Assembly: GCA_025360015.1 (NCBI GenBank)
Contig: JANYCZ010000004.1
Span: 106,426 to 170,425, forward strand
Reading direction: 5' to 3'
DNA: 64,000 nucleotides
Source of the DNA: Verrucomicrobiota bacterium
GTDB taxonomy: Bacteria > Verrucomicrobiota > Verrucomicrobiia > Verrucomicrobiales > Verrucomicrobiaceae
This document shows, piece by piece, positions 34,212-44,199 of the stretch. The position numbers and the translations under genes were made by a program. Below the pieces are notes generated by a model. It made no database searches. It had not been told where the DNA came from and saw only the letters and a program-made list of their open reading frames with translations. The first letter of the stretch is position 1. Each line of letters opens with the position of its first letter.

Positions 34212-35687
34212 ATGTTAGATCCTGCCATCCAAGACACTGCCATGGGCCCCTGGGCTCCAAGGCATGTCTCATGGCTGGAAATGACCTGTTATTTTGGCGG
34301 GGCACTGCTCGTTGCCGCGATTGGAACGTGGTGGATCCTCAAACGTGGCGGCCGCTTCGGGCTGGATGAACCGGACACCCGCCGCAAACTGCACGAAAAG
34401 GCGATTTCACGCCTCGGCGGCGCTCCGATTTTCGTGGCGGTGGGTTTGGCCTCGCTGGTGGCTGGCTACATTGGCGGACTCGGCTGGACCCGTTGGCTGC
34501 CCTTGGCGGTGTGCAATGCCTTGATATTCAGCGTGGGTTTCGTGGATGACCTCAAACCCCTGGGGGCCAAAGTGAAACTGGTGGGTCAGATCGGCACGGC
34601 ATTGATTCTCTATGCGCTGGGAGTTTCGATCGACACTCTCAGCAACCCGTTCGGTGAGGGTGCCCTGACCTTGGGATGGTGGAGCCTGCCACTGACCCTC
34701 CTCTGGCTGGTGAGCATTCCCAACATCGTCAATCTGATTGACGGCATGGACGGGCTGGCCGGAGGTTTCGGCCTGTTTTTATGCCTGACACTGGCTGTCC
34801 TCGGCTATCTCGGCAACCAGCCCGACGTTCTGGTGGTATCACTGGCCATGGCCGGTGCCCTGGCGGGCTTCCTGATCTTCAATCTTCCTCCCGCGAAGAT
34901 CTTTTTGGGCGATGGCGGAGCCTATTTGATCGGCTTTTTCATCGCCTCGGTGTCGCTGTTCACCTCCAACAAAGGTTCGATCATCAGTGCACTCTTGGTG
35001 ATCATCATCGCCCTGGGCGTCCCGATATTGGACACGCTGTTTGCCATCATTCGGAGAGCGATTCGTGGCGTTTCCATTTTCAATGCGGATGCCGAGCACA
35101 TCCATCACCGGCTGATTCTGCTGGGATACAGCAAGGGTGGCGCACTGGCCGCCATGTATGCGGTCTGCCTGGCGCTCAGTCTCGTTGGCCTGAGCATTTT
35201 GCTGACCCGAGGCATCACGCTCCCAATGACCGGCGCCTGTTTGTTTTTGCTGGCGCTGGGCACCGCCCGCTATTTGGGATACGTGCGCAGCTGGTCCAAT
35301 TTCCGCGCCCAGATCAATGAGGCGATGGAACGTCGGCGGCAGCGCGAATTCTTCCGCGCCTATGGCCGGGTGCTGGATTTTGAAGTGGAGCGCTGCGAAG
35401 ACCTGCAGAGCTTTGCCACCTTGTTTCAGCATGGGCTGGAACGCATGGGATTGAGCACACGCGCCTATTCCGGCAGCAAACCTGAGATCTTAAAATTGGA
35501 CGCTGGCAGGAGTTTCACCCTTTACCGCCCCATGGATGCCGTGGATCTCAGCGAATGGCATCTGCGGCTGGATGTTCTGCTGCCTGCGCTCGAACGCTGT
35601 CTGGAGAAATGGAAGTCTCTGCCGCCCAGCGCTGAAGCCGAATCTGCCGCAGCCCACCCTATTATTCCGCTCCAAGTCACGGCATGA
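34212..35687 (+). CDS. WecA/MraY-family glycosyl-1-phosphate transferase with extra C-terminal domain
   Basis: The first 340 or so residues are a polytopic membrane protein with family signatures DTRRKLHEKAISRLGG, VDDLKPLGAK, NLIDGMDGLAGG, FLGDGGAYLIGF and EHIHHRLILLGYSKGGA. These fit transfer of a sugar-1-phosphate to undecaprenyl phosphate, the first step of O-antigen or exopolysaccharide synthesis. About 140 further residues form a cytosolic tail beginning with the basic EAMERRRQREFFRAYGR. WecA normally lacks it. Start candidates are 34173, 34212 and 34242. The 3' end overlaps the next gene (ATGA). Confidence 0.87.
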   Translation: MLDPAIQDTAMGPWAPRHVSWLEMTCYFGGALLVAAIGTWWILKRGGRFGLDEPDTRRKLHEKAISRLGGAPIFVAVGLASLVAGYIGGLGWTRWLPLAVCNALIFSVGFVDDLKPLGAKVKLVGQIGTALILYALGVSIDTLSNPFGEGALTLGWWSLPLTLLWLVSIPNIVNLIDGMDGLAGGFGLFLCLTLAVLGYLGNQPDVLVVSLAMAGALAGFLIFNLPPAKIFLGDGGAYLIGFFIASVSLFTSNKGSIISALLVIIIALGVPILDTLFAIIRRAIRGVSIFNADAEHIHHRLILLGYSKGGALAAMYAVCLALSLVGLSILLTRGITLPMTGACLFLLALGTARYLGYVRSWSNFRAQINEAMERRRQREFFRAYGRVLDFEVERCEDLQSFATLFQHGLERMGLSTRAYSGSKPEILKLDAGRSFTLYRPMDAVDLSEWHLRLDVLLPALERCLEKWKSLPPSAEAESAAAHPIIPLQVTA

Positions 35688-38218
35688 AAAACGAACCCGA
35701 TCAGTATGAAGAGCCTGCGCCTAAAATGCCGCTGCTCGCTGGTGACGAAGCGGATGAAATGGATGTGCCTGCTTCACCGGATGACGTCCAGGAAGACGAT
35801 TTGGAAGATGACGGCTCGACGTCCAAAGAACGCAGCTATGAGGTCCCTGGCCCGGCATGGCAGGGGTATGTCTTTGCCGCCCTGCCTGTTTTGGCCTGTA
35901 TGTTTGGCGCAGGCCGCGAGAGCTGGTCCAAGGCGCTCATTGCCTTGCTCCTGGGCCTGGTGCTGATTTTCTTTGCGCCCAAGCGCAAACTGCCGGTGAT
36001 CGCCTTGTTCGGCCTGCTGGGTGCCCTGCTCGCTCCGCTGCTCTCATTTCTGCCGACCACCTGGTTGTTTCATCCCCCCGCCTGGCAAACCGCCCTGGTT
36101 CAAGACTGGGACATCCATCTGTCCCAGTGTCTGACGCCCCAGGCCGGAGTGACCTTGGAAGCATGGCTCTTTTTTGCCGTCTGCTGCGCCTGGCTGTGGT
36201 GGTGCCTGACCCGGGGCTTTTCCGATCTGCAGCGACGCGCCATGATTCACACGCTGACCTGCGGCGGCATTCTGCTTTGTGTCTTGTCCGTCTTAGAAGC
36301 CTGCAAGTTCATCAGCATCCCCTGGTGGCCACGTAATCAAGTCGAATGGGGTGAAGCCTTTGGTCCCTTTGCCAACCGCAATCACATCAGCAGCCTCGCC
36401 GCCATGGTCTGCGTGCTCTGCGCGGCGGCCAGCTATGATGCGCAGCGGCGCAAATCGCGTTTATGGCTGCTGTTTTTGCTGGGATTCATCCCGCCGCTCA
36501 CCTGCATTTTCATGAACAGTTCACGGGCCGGTCTGGTGCTGCTTTTTCTTGGCATGACCACCTGGCTTGGCACTATCGCCATGCGCCGGGGCTTTTTCCA
36601 AAAGCTGGCCGTCTCCATATCACTGATCTTCATTATCTCCACCTTGCTGGTCATGTCTGGCGGCAATGTTTCGAAACGGCTTTCAGAGGATGGTTTGGCC
36701 GATTTCGCCACCGACCACGGACGCAGCGGCGTGTTTTTGGAATGCTTAAAGATGACCCTGGATTCCCCATGGACCGGGATCGGATTGGGAAATTTTGAAG
36801 ACGTTTATCCGCAGTTCTCCACCATGCCGGAGCCTATCATGCGGCACATCCATCCTGAAAGTGATTTGCTCTGGTTTTTATCAGAAGGCGGCCTGCTCAC
36901 TCTGCTGCCTGCGCTGCTGCTGCTGCTTTGGATTTTTTTGTCCACTGGCCCTTGGTTTGGTAAGAAAAAGAAACGTAAATCAGGCATGCATGACCGCCGG
37001 CTGCGCAATGCCGCAGCCATTGTCTTCGGACTTGGTGCCGTTCATGGTCTGGGAGATGTGCCCAATCACGGTCTCGGTTACGCCATTTTAATGGCCCTCC
37101 TGGCGGGCATAGCCATCCGACCTCGCAGGCTGCCCCAGTCATCTGAAATACCGCAGCGCCTTGCCTGCCGTCTGGCTGGAGTCGCACTGCTGGCGCTAGG
37201 CTCCCTGTGGGCGGCCGTCGCGCTCGGGCATCCTGTTCTACCTGGCGCGAGCGCGGCAAAAGCTTTGCGTGATCGTGCGGGAAATCTTTCAGGCGCTGGT
37301 TCCCCTGCTGGTGCGCTGCCTCTTCTGGATCAGGCCATTCAAATGCGGCCGATGGATTTTCGCTTTTATTATGAGCGGGCACGTCTGCGTCTCTACCTCG
37401 GCCAGCCCAAAGCGGATGCCTTGCTGGACTTCTCACGTTCACGTGCACTCGATCCGGCCTACGCTCTCACCAGCTACAGCGAAGGTCTGTTCTGGCTCGA
37501 TTTCGACCCTCAGTATGCTGTTGTCGGCTGGCGCGAATTACTGCGCCGCTATCCCGAACGCGCTGCCGGACGTTACAACTTCTATCAGAGCATGCTCGAG
37601 TACAGCGTGCGATACCCCGAACTGCGCGAGCCGCTCTGGAATCTGGCCACTACAACGCCGCTGAAATTTGACTACCTGAGGACAGTGCAGACACGGGATG
37701 AATTCGACCGCTGCTTGCGCAGTTTGCTGGCTCAGCCTCCTCCAGATCTCAAAGCTTTGGATCCCACCCAGCGTGAGGCCCTGTTCACCCTCTGGTATCA
37801 GCTTGGCAATCAAGATGCTCTGATTTCGGCGTTGGAAACCAATCGCAAATGGCGGGACGACGGCTGGCGCATCCTGGCGGAACACTACGCCCGCAGCTCC
37901 GACTTCCAGCGTGCGTGCCAAACCGCCCTCCCCTACCTACCCTCGGTCGTTCGCACCGCACCTGGCACGAGCACCGACATCCCTTCCCTGGAGCGTGCCC
38001 TGCTGTACAATCCGACCGATGCCAGACGCGCCATTGATTTGTTCCAGGCGCAGAAGACACAGGGCGACATCGATGGAGCCCTGCGCACGCTGGAAAAAGT
38101 TTCCGCCTTCCCCAACGCGCCGACGTATGTTCGCCAGGAAATCGCCACTTTGTACATGATGAAGCAGGATTTTCGCCGAGCGTGGGAGAACCTGCGGGAG
38201 GCGATGCAAAAACGTTAG
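35684..38218 (+). CDS. O-antigen ligase-like membrane protein with C-terminal TPR region
   Basis: The 844-residue protein starts with an acidic cytosolic region of about 55 residues. About 11 membrane segments follow, with the O-antigen ligase/Wzy_C signatures FGPFANRNHISSLAAM, MNSSRAGL and TGIGLGNFEDVYPQF. A C-terminal region after residue about 510 has TPR-like helix pairs (ARLRLYLGQPKADALLDFSRSRALDPAYA). It should join or polymerise undecaprenyl-linked glycans at the periplasmic face. It overlaps the WecA-like gene by ATGA, so the two act in one pathway. Ligase and polymerase activity cannot be told apart from sequence. Confidence 0.82.
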   Translation: MKNEPDQYEEPAPKMPLLAGDEADEMDVPASPDDVQEDDLEDDGSTSKERSYEVPGPAWQGYVFAALPVLACMFGAGRESWSKALIALLLGLVLIFFAPKRKLPVIALFGLLGALLAPLLSFLPTTWLFHPPAWQTALVQDWDIHLSQCLTPQAGVTLEAWLFFAVCCAWLWWCLTRGFSDLQRRAMIHTLTCGGILLCVLSVLEACKFISIPWWPRNQVEWGEAFGPFANRNHISSLAAMVCVLCAAASYDAQRRKSRLWLLFLLGFIPPLTCIFMNSSRAGLVLLFLGMTTWLGTIAMRRGFFQKLAVSISLIFIISTLLVMSGGNVSKRLSEDGLADFATDHGRSGVFLECLKMTLDSPWTGIGLGNFEDVYPQFSTMPEPIMRHIHPESDLLWFLSEGGLLTLLPALLLLLWIFLSTGPWFGKKKKRKSGMHDRRLRNAAAIVFGLGAVHGLGDVPNHGLGYAILMALLAGIAIRPRRLPQSSEIPQRLACRLAGVALLALGSLWAAVALGHPVLPGASAAKALRDRAGNLSGAGSPAGALPLLDQAIQMRPMDFRFYYERARLRLYLGQPKADALLDFSRSRALDPAYALTSYSEGLFWLDFDPQYAVVGWRELLRRYPERAAGRYNFYQSMLEYSVRYPELREPLWNLATTTPLKFDYLRTVQTRDEFDRCLRSLLAQPPPDLKALDPTQREALFTLWYQLGNQDALISALETNRKWRDDGWRILAEHYARSSDFQRACQTALPYLPSVVRTAPGTSTDIPSLERALLYNPTDARRAIDLFQAQKTQGDIDGALRTLEKVSAFPNAPTYVRQEIATLYMMKQDFRRAWENLREAMQKR

Positions 38219-38343
38219 GAAATGGCAGGGGCGGCCTGCATGACAGACGTCACCGGCAGCATGTCTCAAACACAGCGGGGCACCTAAGCGGCCGCAGTCA
38301 TTCCATTGAACGCGTTGCCTTTGTGCGCGAGCCCGTTATTCTA

Positions 38344-38823
38344 ATGGCCATGCCCGCCACCGACATTGAGCCCCATATCGAACCGGCAACCATCGAAGAC
38401 CTGCCGCAACTGGTGGAATTGCTCCTCGCCTTGTTCAGCGAAGAGGAAGATTTCAAACCGGACCGTGCCAAGCAGGAGCACGGTCTGCGTCTCATCCTGG
38501 AGCAGCCCAACCGTGGCCGCATCTTCGTGCTGCGTACCGAACACAAGATCATCGGCATGATCAATCTGCTCTTCACCATCAGCACGGCGGAAGGCGGCCT
38601 GGTTCTCATCATGGAAGACGTCATTGTCCATCCGCAGCATCGCCGTCAAGGTTACGGCGGGCGCCTGCTCAAGAAAGCCATCGAGTTCGCCCGGGAGAAA
38701 CGCTTCCGCCGCATCACCCTGCTCACGGACCGCATCAGTGCAGACTCGCAGTCCTTCTTCCAGCAGCACGGCTTCCAGTTCTCCAAGATGATCCCGATGC
38801 GGCTCGTCTTTAACGACCTCTAA
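38344..38823 (+). CDS. GNAT-family N-acetyltransferase
   Basis: A 159-residue protein with the GNAT fold: IEPATIEDLPQLVELLLALF at the start, then LIMEDVIVHPQHRRQGYGGRLLKKAIEFA with the acetyl-CoA pyrophosphate loop (QxxGxG/R type), and FFQQHGFQFSKMIPMRL at the end. The acceptor is unknown. The ATG at 38344 is chosen because upstream codons run into a non-conserved stretch. It is followed 14 bases later by a small membrane protein gene. Confidence 0.85.
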   Translation: MAMPATDIEPHIEPATIEDLPQLVELLLALFSEEEDFKPDRAKQEHGLRLILEQPNRGRIFVLRTEHKIIGMINLLFTISTAEGGLVLIMEDVIVHPQHRRQGYGGRLLKKAIEFAREKRFRRITLLTDRISADSQSFFQQHGFQFSKMIPMRLVFNDL

Positions 38824-38837
38824 AAGCGTCCGCCGTC

Positions 38838-39149
38838 ATGCACGCGCTCCTCGCCTTCCTCCCCCGGCCCGAAGGTGGCACGGCCAGGGTGCCGCGTGAA
38901 TGGGCGGAGGCCTCCGACTGGTTTGTCCTATTCACGCTCGGCACGCTGCTGTTCCTGCTGGGGGCCTTTGCCATGTGGGCCTGGCTCATCTGGCGGCGCA
39001 CCACCCGGCCGGAACCGCATGTGAAACTGCTCATGGAGCTCGCAGAAGAAGCTGAAAACGAGGCACGCACGGCAGCACCGCGTGAGGAGGCTGAATCTCA
39101 AGCCCCGTGGGAGAAATCCCCCGACTGGTGGAAGCAGGCGGACTCTTGA
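38838..39149 (+). CDS. Small single-pass membrane protein
   Basis: The 103-residue protein has one membrane segment (WFVLFTLGTLLFLLGAFAMWAWLIW). A charged cytosolic tail rich in Glu/Arg follows and ends PWEKSPDWWKQADS. It lies between a GNAT gene and a PrsW-like gene with gaps of 14 and 9 bases, which suggests one transcript. No family recognised. Confidence 0.7.
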   Translation: MHALLAFLPRPEGGTARVPREWAEASDWFVLFTLGTLLFLLGAFAMWAWLIWRRTTRPEPHVKLLMELAEEAENEARTAAPREEAESQAPWEKSPDWWKQADS

Positions 39150-39158
39150 ATCCAGCGC

Positions 39159-40787
39159 ATGAGTGAGGAGCATTCTTTTTTTCATGGCTGGCGTGCCCGC
39201 ACGCATTACCTCACGCGCAATCGCCGCTTCCTGCTGCGAACCTCCGCATCCATCATCGCCACGGGAATCATCATCGCCAGCGTGATCGTGATCGGCAGCG
39301 TCAACCACGGCGGACCATCCGAAGGTTATGCCGTCTCGCCTGCTTTGAGCCGGCTGCATGAGCAGTTCCATCTGCTGCGGCATGACAACACTCCGCAGCC
39401 GCGCCAGTTCGCCACCTGGCTGCGCCTGCTCCTCGCACAGATCCCCCAGCTGGTGGAAGGTGACGATGCGGGTGCTTTCCTGAGCTTCACCCAGACCGGA
39501 AAACTCGGAGGCTATGATGTGGCTCAGCTCATCCAGCAGCATGCCACCACCGACGCCCCCGCTGGTTTGTTCCAGAGTTATCTCGCGGCGACGCTTGGGG
39601 GTGACGCGGCAGCCCTCAGCGGACTGGAGCAAAAAGCCCGTGCCTCCCCTCCTGAAATGCTCGCCGCAGAGATGCTCGGCAGTGTACAAAAGCGCCGCAG
39701 CGACATTCCAGCGGCCATGGAGGCGTTTTATACCGAGGGCCTGCACTTCCCCGATGCCTCCGCCTCCCGTGAAGAAGCGCTGCACCTGGCCGTGTCTCAG
39801 CGCGATCTCAAACTCCTGCGTGCCATGGCCGCGCAGCCCGGCTGGATCGAGCATTGCCATCCCCTGCTCCAGCACCATGCTGGCTCGCTCCTGGGCGATG
39901 TCTGGATGCAGTGGCATGGCCTCATCCGTCACCGCCTCAACGAAATCCCGTACGGCATGCTCGCCCTTGCTTTCTTTGTGGCCGCGCTGTGGTATTTCAT
40001 TCTGGTGCAGCACAGCGACCACGAACGCTGGCGCTGGGTGCGTCCCATAGCTGCGCTCATGGCCGGCGTGGCGAGCGTGTGGCCCACTCTCACCATCCTC
40101 GCCTATCAGGAGTTCGTGCAAGGCATGACGCCGGAAGCCCCCTTCCCGCACGATTTGATCTACTACCTCGTGGGAGTCGGCCTGCGTGAGGAAGGCTGCA
40201 AGCTGCTGCTCTTTGCGCTGTTCCTGCCGTGGTTGCTTTGGCGCCGCACTCCGGGCCTGGCCCTGCTTACGGGGGCTTTTGTCGGTCTGGGTTTCTCGTT
40301 GGAAGAAAACATCGGCTACTACCAGGATTACGGCGGCACCATCGCATGGACACGCTTTCTCTCCGCCAATTTCCTCCACATCTCCCTCACCGGCATCTGC
40401 GCCCACAGCCTCTACCGCATGCTGCTGACCCGTTTTGCCCGTGCTGAGGAATTCATCGCCACCTTCCTTCTCGCCGTCGTCGCGCATGGTGGGTACGACT
40501 ACCTTTCCTCCGGCAAGCTCGGCGACAACGGATGGCTTTCCATCGTCACCCTCATCCTTTGTGCCGCGCGTTTCATCGACCTCCTCGGCGAAGAAACCCA
40601 CCCCTCGCGCCTCACCATCGCACCACGCGCCGTCTTCACCTTCGGCTCCGCCATCCTGATCGCCATGTCCTTCATCCTGGGTGCCTGGAGTACGCGCACC
40701 ATGGCGGGCGTCGCCGCCGCCGGTCAGGAATGCCTCACCATGGTCCCCATCGCCCTGCTGTACTGGCGGAAGTTTGAGAACGCATGA
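39159..40787 (+). CDS. PrsW-like intramembrane metalloprotease
   Basis: The 542-residue protein has an N-terminal hydrophobic segment and a soluble helical region (residues 50-250). At least seven membrane helices follow. They carry the PrsW-like motifs GLREEGCKLLLF (EExxK), GLGFSLEENIGYY and FLHISLTGICAHSLYRM with the histidine, then AVVAHGGYDYLSS. Such proteases cut membrane anti-sigma factors in Bacillus; the partner here is unknown. The large N-terminal domain is not part of classic PrsW. A long antisense reading frame lies opposite this gene and is not counted. Confidence 0.87.
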   Translation: MSEEHSFFHGWRARTHYLTRNRRFLLRTSASIIATGIIIASVIVIGSVNHGGPSEGYAVSPALSRLHEQFHLLRHDNTPQPRQFATWLRLLLAQIPQLVEGDDAGAFLSFTQTGKLGGYDVAQLIQQHATTDAPAGLFQSYLAATLGGDAAALSGLEQKARASPPEMLAAEMLGSVQKRRSDIPAAMEAFYTEGLHFPDASASREEALHLAVSQRDLKLLRAMAAQPGWIEHCHPLLQHHAGSLLGDVWMQWHGLIRHRLNEIPYGMLALAFFVAALWYFILVQHSDHERWRWVRPIAALMAGVASVWPTLTILAYQEFVQGMTPEAPFPHDLIYYLVGVGLREEGCKLLLFALFLPWLLWRRTPGLALLTGAFVGLGFSLEENIGYYQDYGGTIAWTRFLSANFLHISLTGICAHSLYRMLLTRFARAEEFIATFLLAVVAHGGYDYLSSGKLGDNGWLSIVTLILCAARFIDLLGEETHPSRLTIAPRAVFTFGSAILIAMSFILGAWSTRTMAGVAAAGQECLTMVPIALLYWRKFENA

Positions 40788-40844
40788 AACGGCATCTTGC
40801 CGAGTTGTTTCTGGCACTCCGCGGTGATATGCGCATGCTGTGAC

Positions 40845-42275
40845 ATGAGCTGGTTTTTACATTACTTTTGGACCGACACGCTGGCGCTCATCTCCATCGT
40901 AGGCTCAATCATTGCCGTGATCCACCTGCTGCTGCGGCACCGGGACTACCGCTCGGGCGCATTCTGGATGACGATGATCGTGCTGGAGCCGCTCGTCAGC
41001 CCGCTGCTGTACCTTTTACTGGGCATCAATATGCTGCGCCGCAGCGGTCGGCGCTACCGCAGCGGCATCCATGAGCCGTGGCGCGATCCCGTTCCGGAGC
41101 AGCCACTGCCCGTCTCTGCCACACTGGAGCACCAGCAGCTGGCACGTACGCTGGACCGCATCTCACGCTTCAGCCTCACCGTGGGAAACCACCTCGACAT
41201 CCTGCACAATGGTGACGAGGCCATGCCGCGCATGCTAGAGGCCATCCGTGGCGCAAGGCAGAGCATCACGCTGGCCAGCTACATTTTTGAGGCCACCGGC
41301 ATTGGTGCTGACTTCGTTACCGAACTTTCCAATGCCGTGAAACGTGGCGTGCAGGTACGGGTGATGGTGGATGACGCAGGCACCCGCTACTCCTGGCCGC
41401 CGGTGGTGGACGCGCTGACCAAAGCCGGAGTGACGGCGCGCCGCTTCATGCCCAGCCGCATGATCCTCCGCCTCATCACCATGAACCTGCGCAACCACCG
41501 CAAGATCCTTGTGGTGGACGGCCAGACGGCCTTCACCGGCGGGATGAATATCCGCGAGGGCAACATGGTTGCCCGCATGCCGAAGCACCCGGTACATGAC
41601 CTGCATTTTGCCGTCACCGGCCCCTGTGTGGCGCAAATCCAGCGCGTGTTTGCGGAAGACTGGGCCTTTTGCACCGGCGAGAGCCTGGATGGCCCGCTGT
41701 GGTTCCCCGAGCTGTCCGCCACGGGCAGCACCAGCGCGATTGGCATCGTCGATGGTCCCGACGAGGACATGGAGGTGATGCCCGCCGCGTTTTTTGCAGC
41801 TCTCAATGCCGCGCGCGAGGAGGTGAAAATCATCACCCCCTACTTTCTGCCCAATGCCGTGCTCATCGCTGCGCTGCGCCTGTGTGCAGTGCGCGGCGTG
41901 AAGGTGACCATCCTCACCCCGCAGGAAAACAACATCCCTTTTGTGGGCTGGGCGGCTCAGACTTTGTATCCCGATCTCCTGTCAGCGGGCTGCCGCATCT
42001 TTGAATCTGCCCCGCCGTTTGATCACTCCAAAATTTTCCTTATCGATGGCGTGTGGTCTTTCCTCGGCTCCACCAACTGGGACCCGCGCAGCCTGCGCCT
42101 GAACTTTGAATTTAACCTCGCCTGCCACGATGCCGAGCTGTGCCAGCGGCTGACGGCGGAGATGGACACCAAGATGGCCCGCAGCCGTGAAATCACGTGC
42201 GAGATGCTGGAGGCCGCGCCGGTCTCCCAGCGCCTGCGCAATGGCTTTGCCCGCCTGTTCATCCCTGCGCTGTAA
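40845..42275 (+). CDS. cls: Cardiolipin synthase (phospholipase D family)
   Basis: The 476-residue protein has two N-terminal membrane segments and two PLD half-sites: NHRKILVVDGQTAFTGGMNI (HxKxxxxD) in the first half and DHSKIFLIDGVWSFLGSTNWD in the second. This is the bacterial ClsA layout, which condenses two phosphatidylglycerols into cardiolipin at the inner membrane. The ATG at 40845 (MSWFLHYFW) gives the usual N-terminus. Confidence 0.92.
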   Translation: MSWFLHYFWTDTLALISIVGSIIAVIHLLLRHRDYRSGAFWMTMIVLEPLVSPLLYLLLGINMLRRSGRRYRSGIHEPWRDPVPEQPLPVSATLEHQQLARTLDRISRFSLTVGNHLDILHNGDEAMPRMLEAIRGARQSITLASYIFEATGIGADFVTELSNAVKRGVQVRVMVDDAGTRYSWPPVVDALTKAGVTARRFMPSRMILRLITMNLRNHRKILVVDGQTAFTGGMNIREGNMVARMPKHPVHDLHFAVTGPCVAQIQRVFAEDWAFCTGESLDGPLWFPELSATGSTSAIGIVDGPDEDMEVMPAAFFAALNAAREEVKIITPYFLPNAVLIAALRLCAVRGVKVTILTPQENNIPFVGWAAQTLYPDLLSAGCRIFESAPPFDHSKIFLIDGVWSFLGSTNWDPRSLRLNFEFNLACHDAELCQRLTAEMDTKMARSREITCEMLEAAPVSQRLRNGFARLFIPAL

Positions 42276-42538
42276 GAACTTTTGCATCTTTTGGCAAAAC
42301 CAACCGTATCTTGGAACGTTCTCTTTTGCCATGCCAAGCAAACCTCCGCCAACCCCTTCCTGCCCCGGCCGCTGCCGTGGCGTTTGTTTTTTCGGGAATA
42401 AACTCGTCGGTCGCGGACTCACATCGGAACCCATGCTGCCATCACGCTCCTGCACCTGAACCCTTTGCCCCGGCAGACGGGGCCGCTGCCGCGCACAGCC
42501 CAACGCGCATCACTAACTCAAACCATCCAGATCCAATC

Positions 42539-42916
42539 ATGAAGAAACTCATCGCACTCGTCTTCGCTCTCGTCGCCACCGCCGGTTTCGCCGCCGATTT
42601 CCCGGACATCAGCATTGCCGATCTCAAGCAGGCCATCGCTGAAAAGAAGGTCACCGTCATCGACGTGAACGGCGCCTCCTCCTACAAGGCCGGCCATGTG
42701 CCGACCGCCATCGATTTCGCGACTCAGGGTGACAAACTCGCCAGCGCCCTGCCTGCTGACAAAGGCGCTCTCGTCGTCGCCTACTGCGGTGGCCCAGCGT
42801 GCAGCGCCTATAAGGCAGCCGCCAACGCCGCCAAAGACCTCGGCTACACCAATGTGAAGCACCTCTCCGCTGGCATCTCTGGCTGGAAGGACGCCAAGGA
42901 AAATCTGGAGAAGTAA
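42539..42916 (+). CDS. Exported rhodanese-domain protein
   Basis: A 125-residue protein with a Sec signal peptide (MKKLIALVFALVATAGFA). A single rhodanese domain follows with VIDVNGASSYKAGHVPTAI and the active-site loop YCGGPACSAY, whose first cysteine would carry the persulfide. It is probably periplasmic and transfers or binds sulfur; the partner is unknown. A 263-base gap upstream contains no gene that I can find. A strong terminator follows. Confidence 0.88.
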   Translation: MKKLIALVFALVATAGFAADFPDISIADLKQAIAEKKVTVIDVNGASSYKAGHVPTAIDFATQGDKLASALPADKGALVVAYCGGPACSAYKAAANAAKDLGYTNVKHLSAGISGWKDAKENLEK

Positions 42917-42937
42917 TTCCTCCACTGATTCCACCCA

Positions 42938-42974
42938 CCGGGTGTGCGGGAGCAGTCCTGCCACCCGGTTTTTT
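42938..42974 (+). terminator. Terminator after the rhodanese gene
   Basis: Stem CCGGGTG/CACCCGG enclosing a further short stem, followed by TTTTTT. It sits 21 bases after the stop codon; the convergent ROK gene ends 22 bases beyond. Confidence 0.85.
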
Positions 42975-42996
42975 GTGCCTCCAGCCGAAACTGAGC

Positions 42997-44130
42997 TCAA
43001 GCCGGTGACCACGCTTCCATGGCCAGACTCGCCGCTCCCAGGGCTCCGGCGTTGTCACCCAGCGTCGAAGGCACCACCTTCAAGCCTGTGCCACGCAGTG
43101 CAGGCATCTGGACGCACGCCGTCTCTGTGATCGCATGGCAGAAGCGCTCCCCCAGCACGGTCAGCGGTCCATGTAGAATGAAGACACCCGTGTCGAGGAT
43201 CAATTGCAGACAACCGACGACACGTGCGAAATCCGTACATACGGCGTCCCATTCCGCGCCTTCCTTCCCGGCCACTTCCGCAAGGCCTGCACGCAGATCT
43301 TCCGGCAGCTTTGCCCGTGGCCCCAATCCCGCCAGCCGCCGCCAGGTCGCAGGAGCGCTGAGCGCATGGTGGAGTTCTTGACTGCTTTCGGCACCCTCAC
43401 TCGGCTGCCACGGCCAGCGTCCCACCTCCCCGGCGGCATGACGCGCGCCTTCAATCAACCGGCCTTCTTGAACCATGGCGATGCCAAAGCCGCTGCGCGG
43501 TCCGAGGATCACATAATCATTCAATTCATGCCCGCGACCAAACCAGCGCTCGGCCAGCGCAATCGCCCGCAGATTGTTCTGTAGAATGACCGGCACATTC
43601 AGCGTGGAACCAATTTTTTCGACCACCGGCACCTGCTGCCAGTCTGGGATAAAGGCATAAGACAACCCCACCCCAGCCTGCGCATCCACCAGTCCGGGGA
43701 CCCCCAGGCCCACCGAGAGCAGGGGGCCTTCCATGGTCGCAGCCAGCCTGGCCACGCAGGAGAGAATCGACTTGATCACCTGATCTGCCAGCACCTCCGC
43801 TGGCAGAATCAGTTCCACACTCATTTTCAGTCCACCTGAGAAATCCACCCCCACGGCCTGGATGCGCTGGGCATTGAACTCCACACCGGCAAACCAGCCC
43901 GCATCCGCTTGTGTGGTCAGAATGCGCCGGGGTCGTCCCATCGGGCCCTGGTTCAAGCCCGATTCGTTCAGATATTTGTCCGCGATCAACTGATCGACGT
44001 AGAGCCCGGTGGTTGAAGGCGAAATACCCAGTGCCCTGGCCAGAGTCGTGCGTGAGGTGGAGCGCCCGCTGCGCACCTGCAGCACGGCGGCACCGAGTGT
44101 TTCACGTTGGAAAATGGGGTTTTTTCGCAT
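42997..44130 (-). CDS. ROK-family transcriptional regulator
   Basis: The 377-residue protein has an N-terminal winged helix-turn-helix ([22 protein letters not shown]) and a ROK domain ([15 protein letters not shown], then GEVGRWPW). The usual ROK zinc motif CxCGxxGC after GExGH is absent, as is the histidine (GRW in place of GHx), so it probably has no zinc site and no kinase activity. It diverges from a monooxygenase-oxidoreductase pair with 69 bases between, and probably represses them. The effector could be a sugar or sulfonate. Confidence 0.87.
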   Translation of the reverse strand: MRKNPIFQRETLGAAVLQVRSGRSTSRTTLARALGISPSTTGLYVDQLIADKYLNESGLNQGPMGRPRRILTTQADAGWFAGVEFNAQRIQAVGVDFSGGLKMSVELILPAEVLADQVIKSILSCVARLAATMEGPLLSVGLGVPGLVDAQAGVGLSYAFIPDWQQVPVVEKIGSTLNVPVILQNNLRAIALAERWFGRGHELNDYVILGPRSGFGIAMVQEGRLIEGARHAAGEVGRWPWQPSEGAESSQELHHALSAPATWRRLAGLGPRAKLPEDLRAGLAEVAGKEGAEWDAVCTDFARVVGCLQLILDTGVFILHGPLTVLGERFCHAITETACVQMPALRGTGLKVVPSTLGDNAGALGAASLAMEAWSPA

Positions 44131-44199
44131 TCGAATAAAAAGACTGTTGCTCCTCTCTCTGTCCAGCAGGATCAGTGCATTTGCCTCAACATTCTTCTC

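Noticed and set aside
38928..40817. Long minus-strand open frame of 629 codons opposite the PrsW-like gene
   Set aside because: Its translation is low-complexity, rich in Gly/Glu/His/Arg, with no recognisable domain. It lies exactly opposite a well-supported membrane protease gene. GC-rich coding DNA often keeps the opposite strand open.
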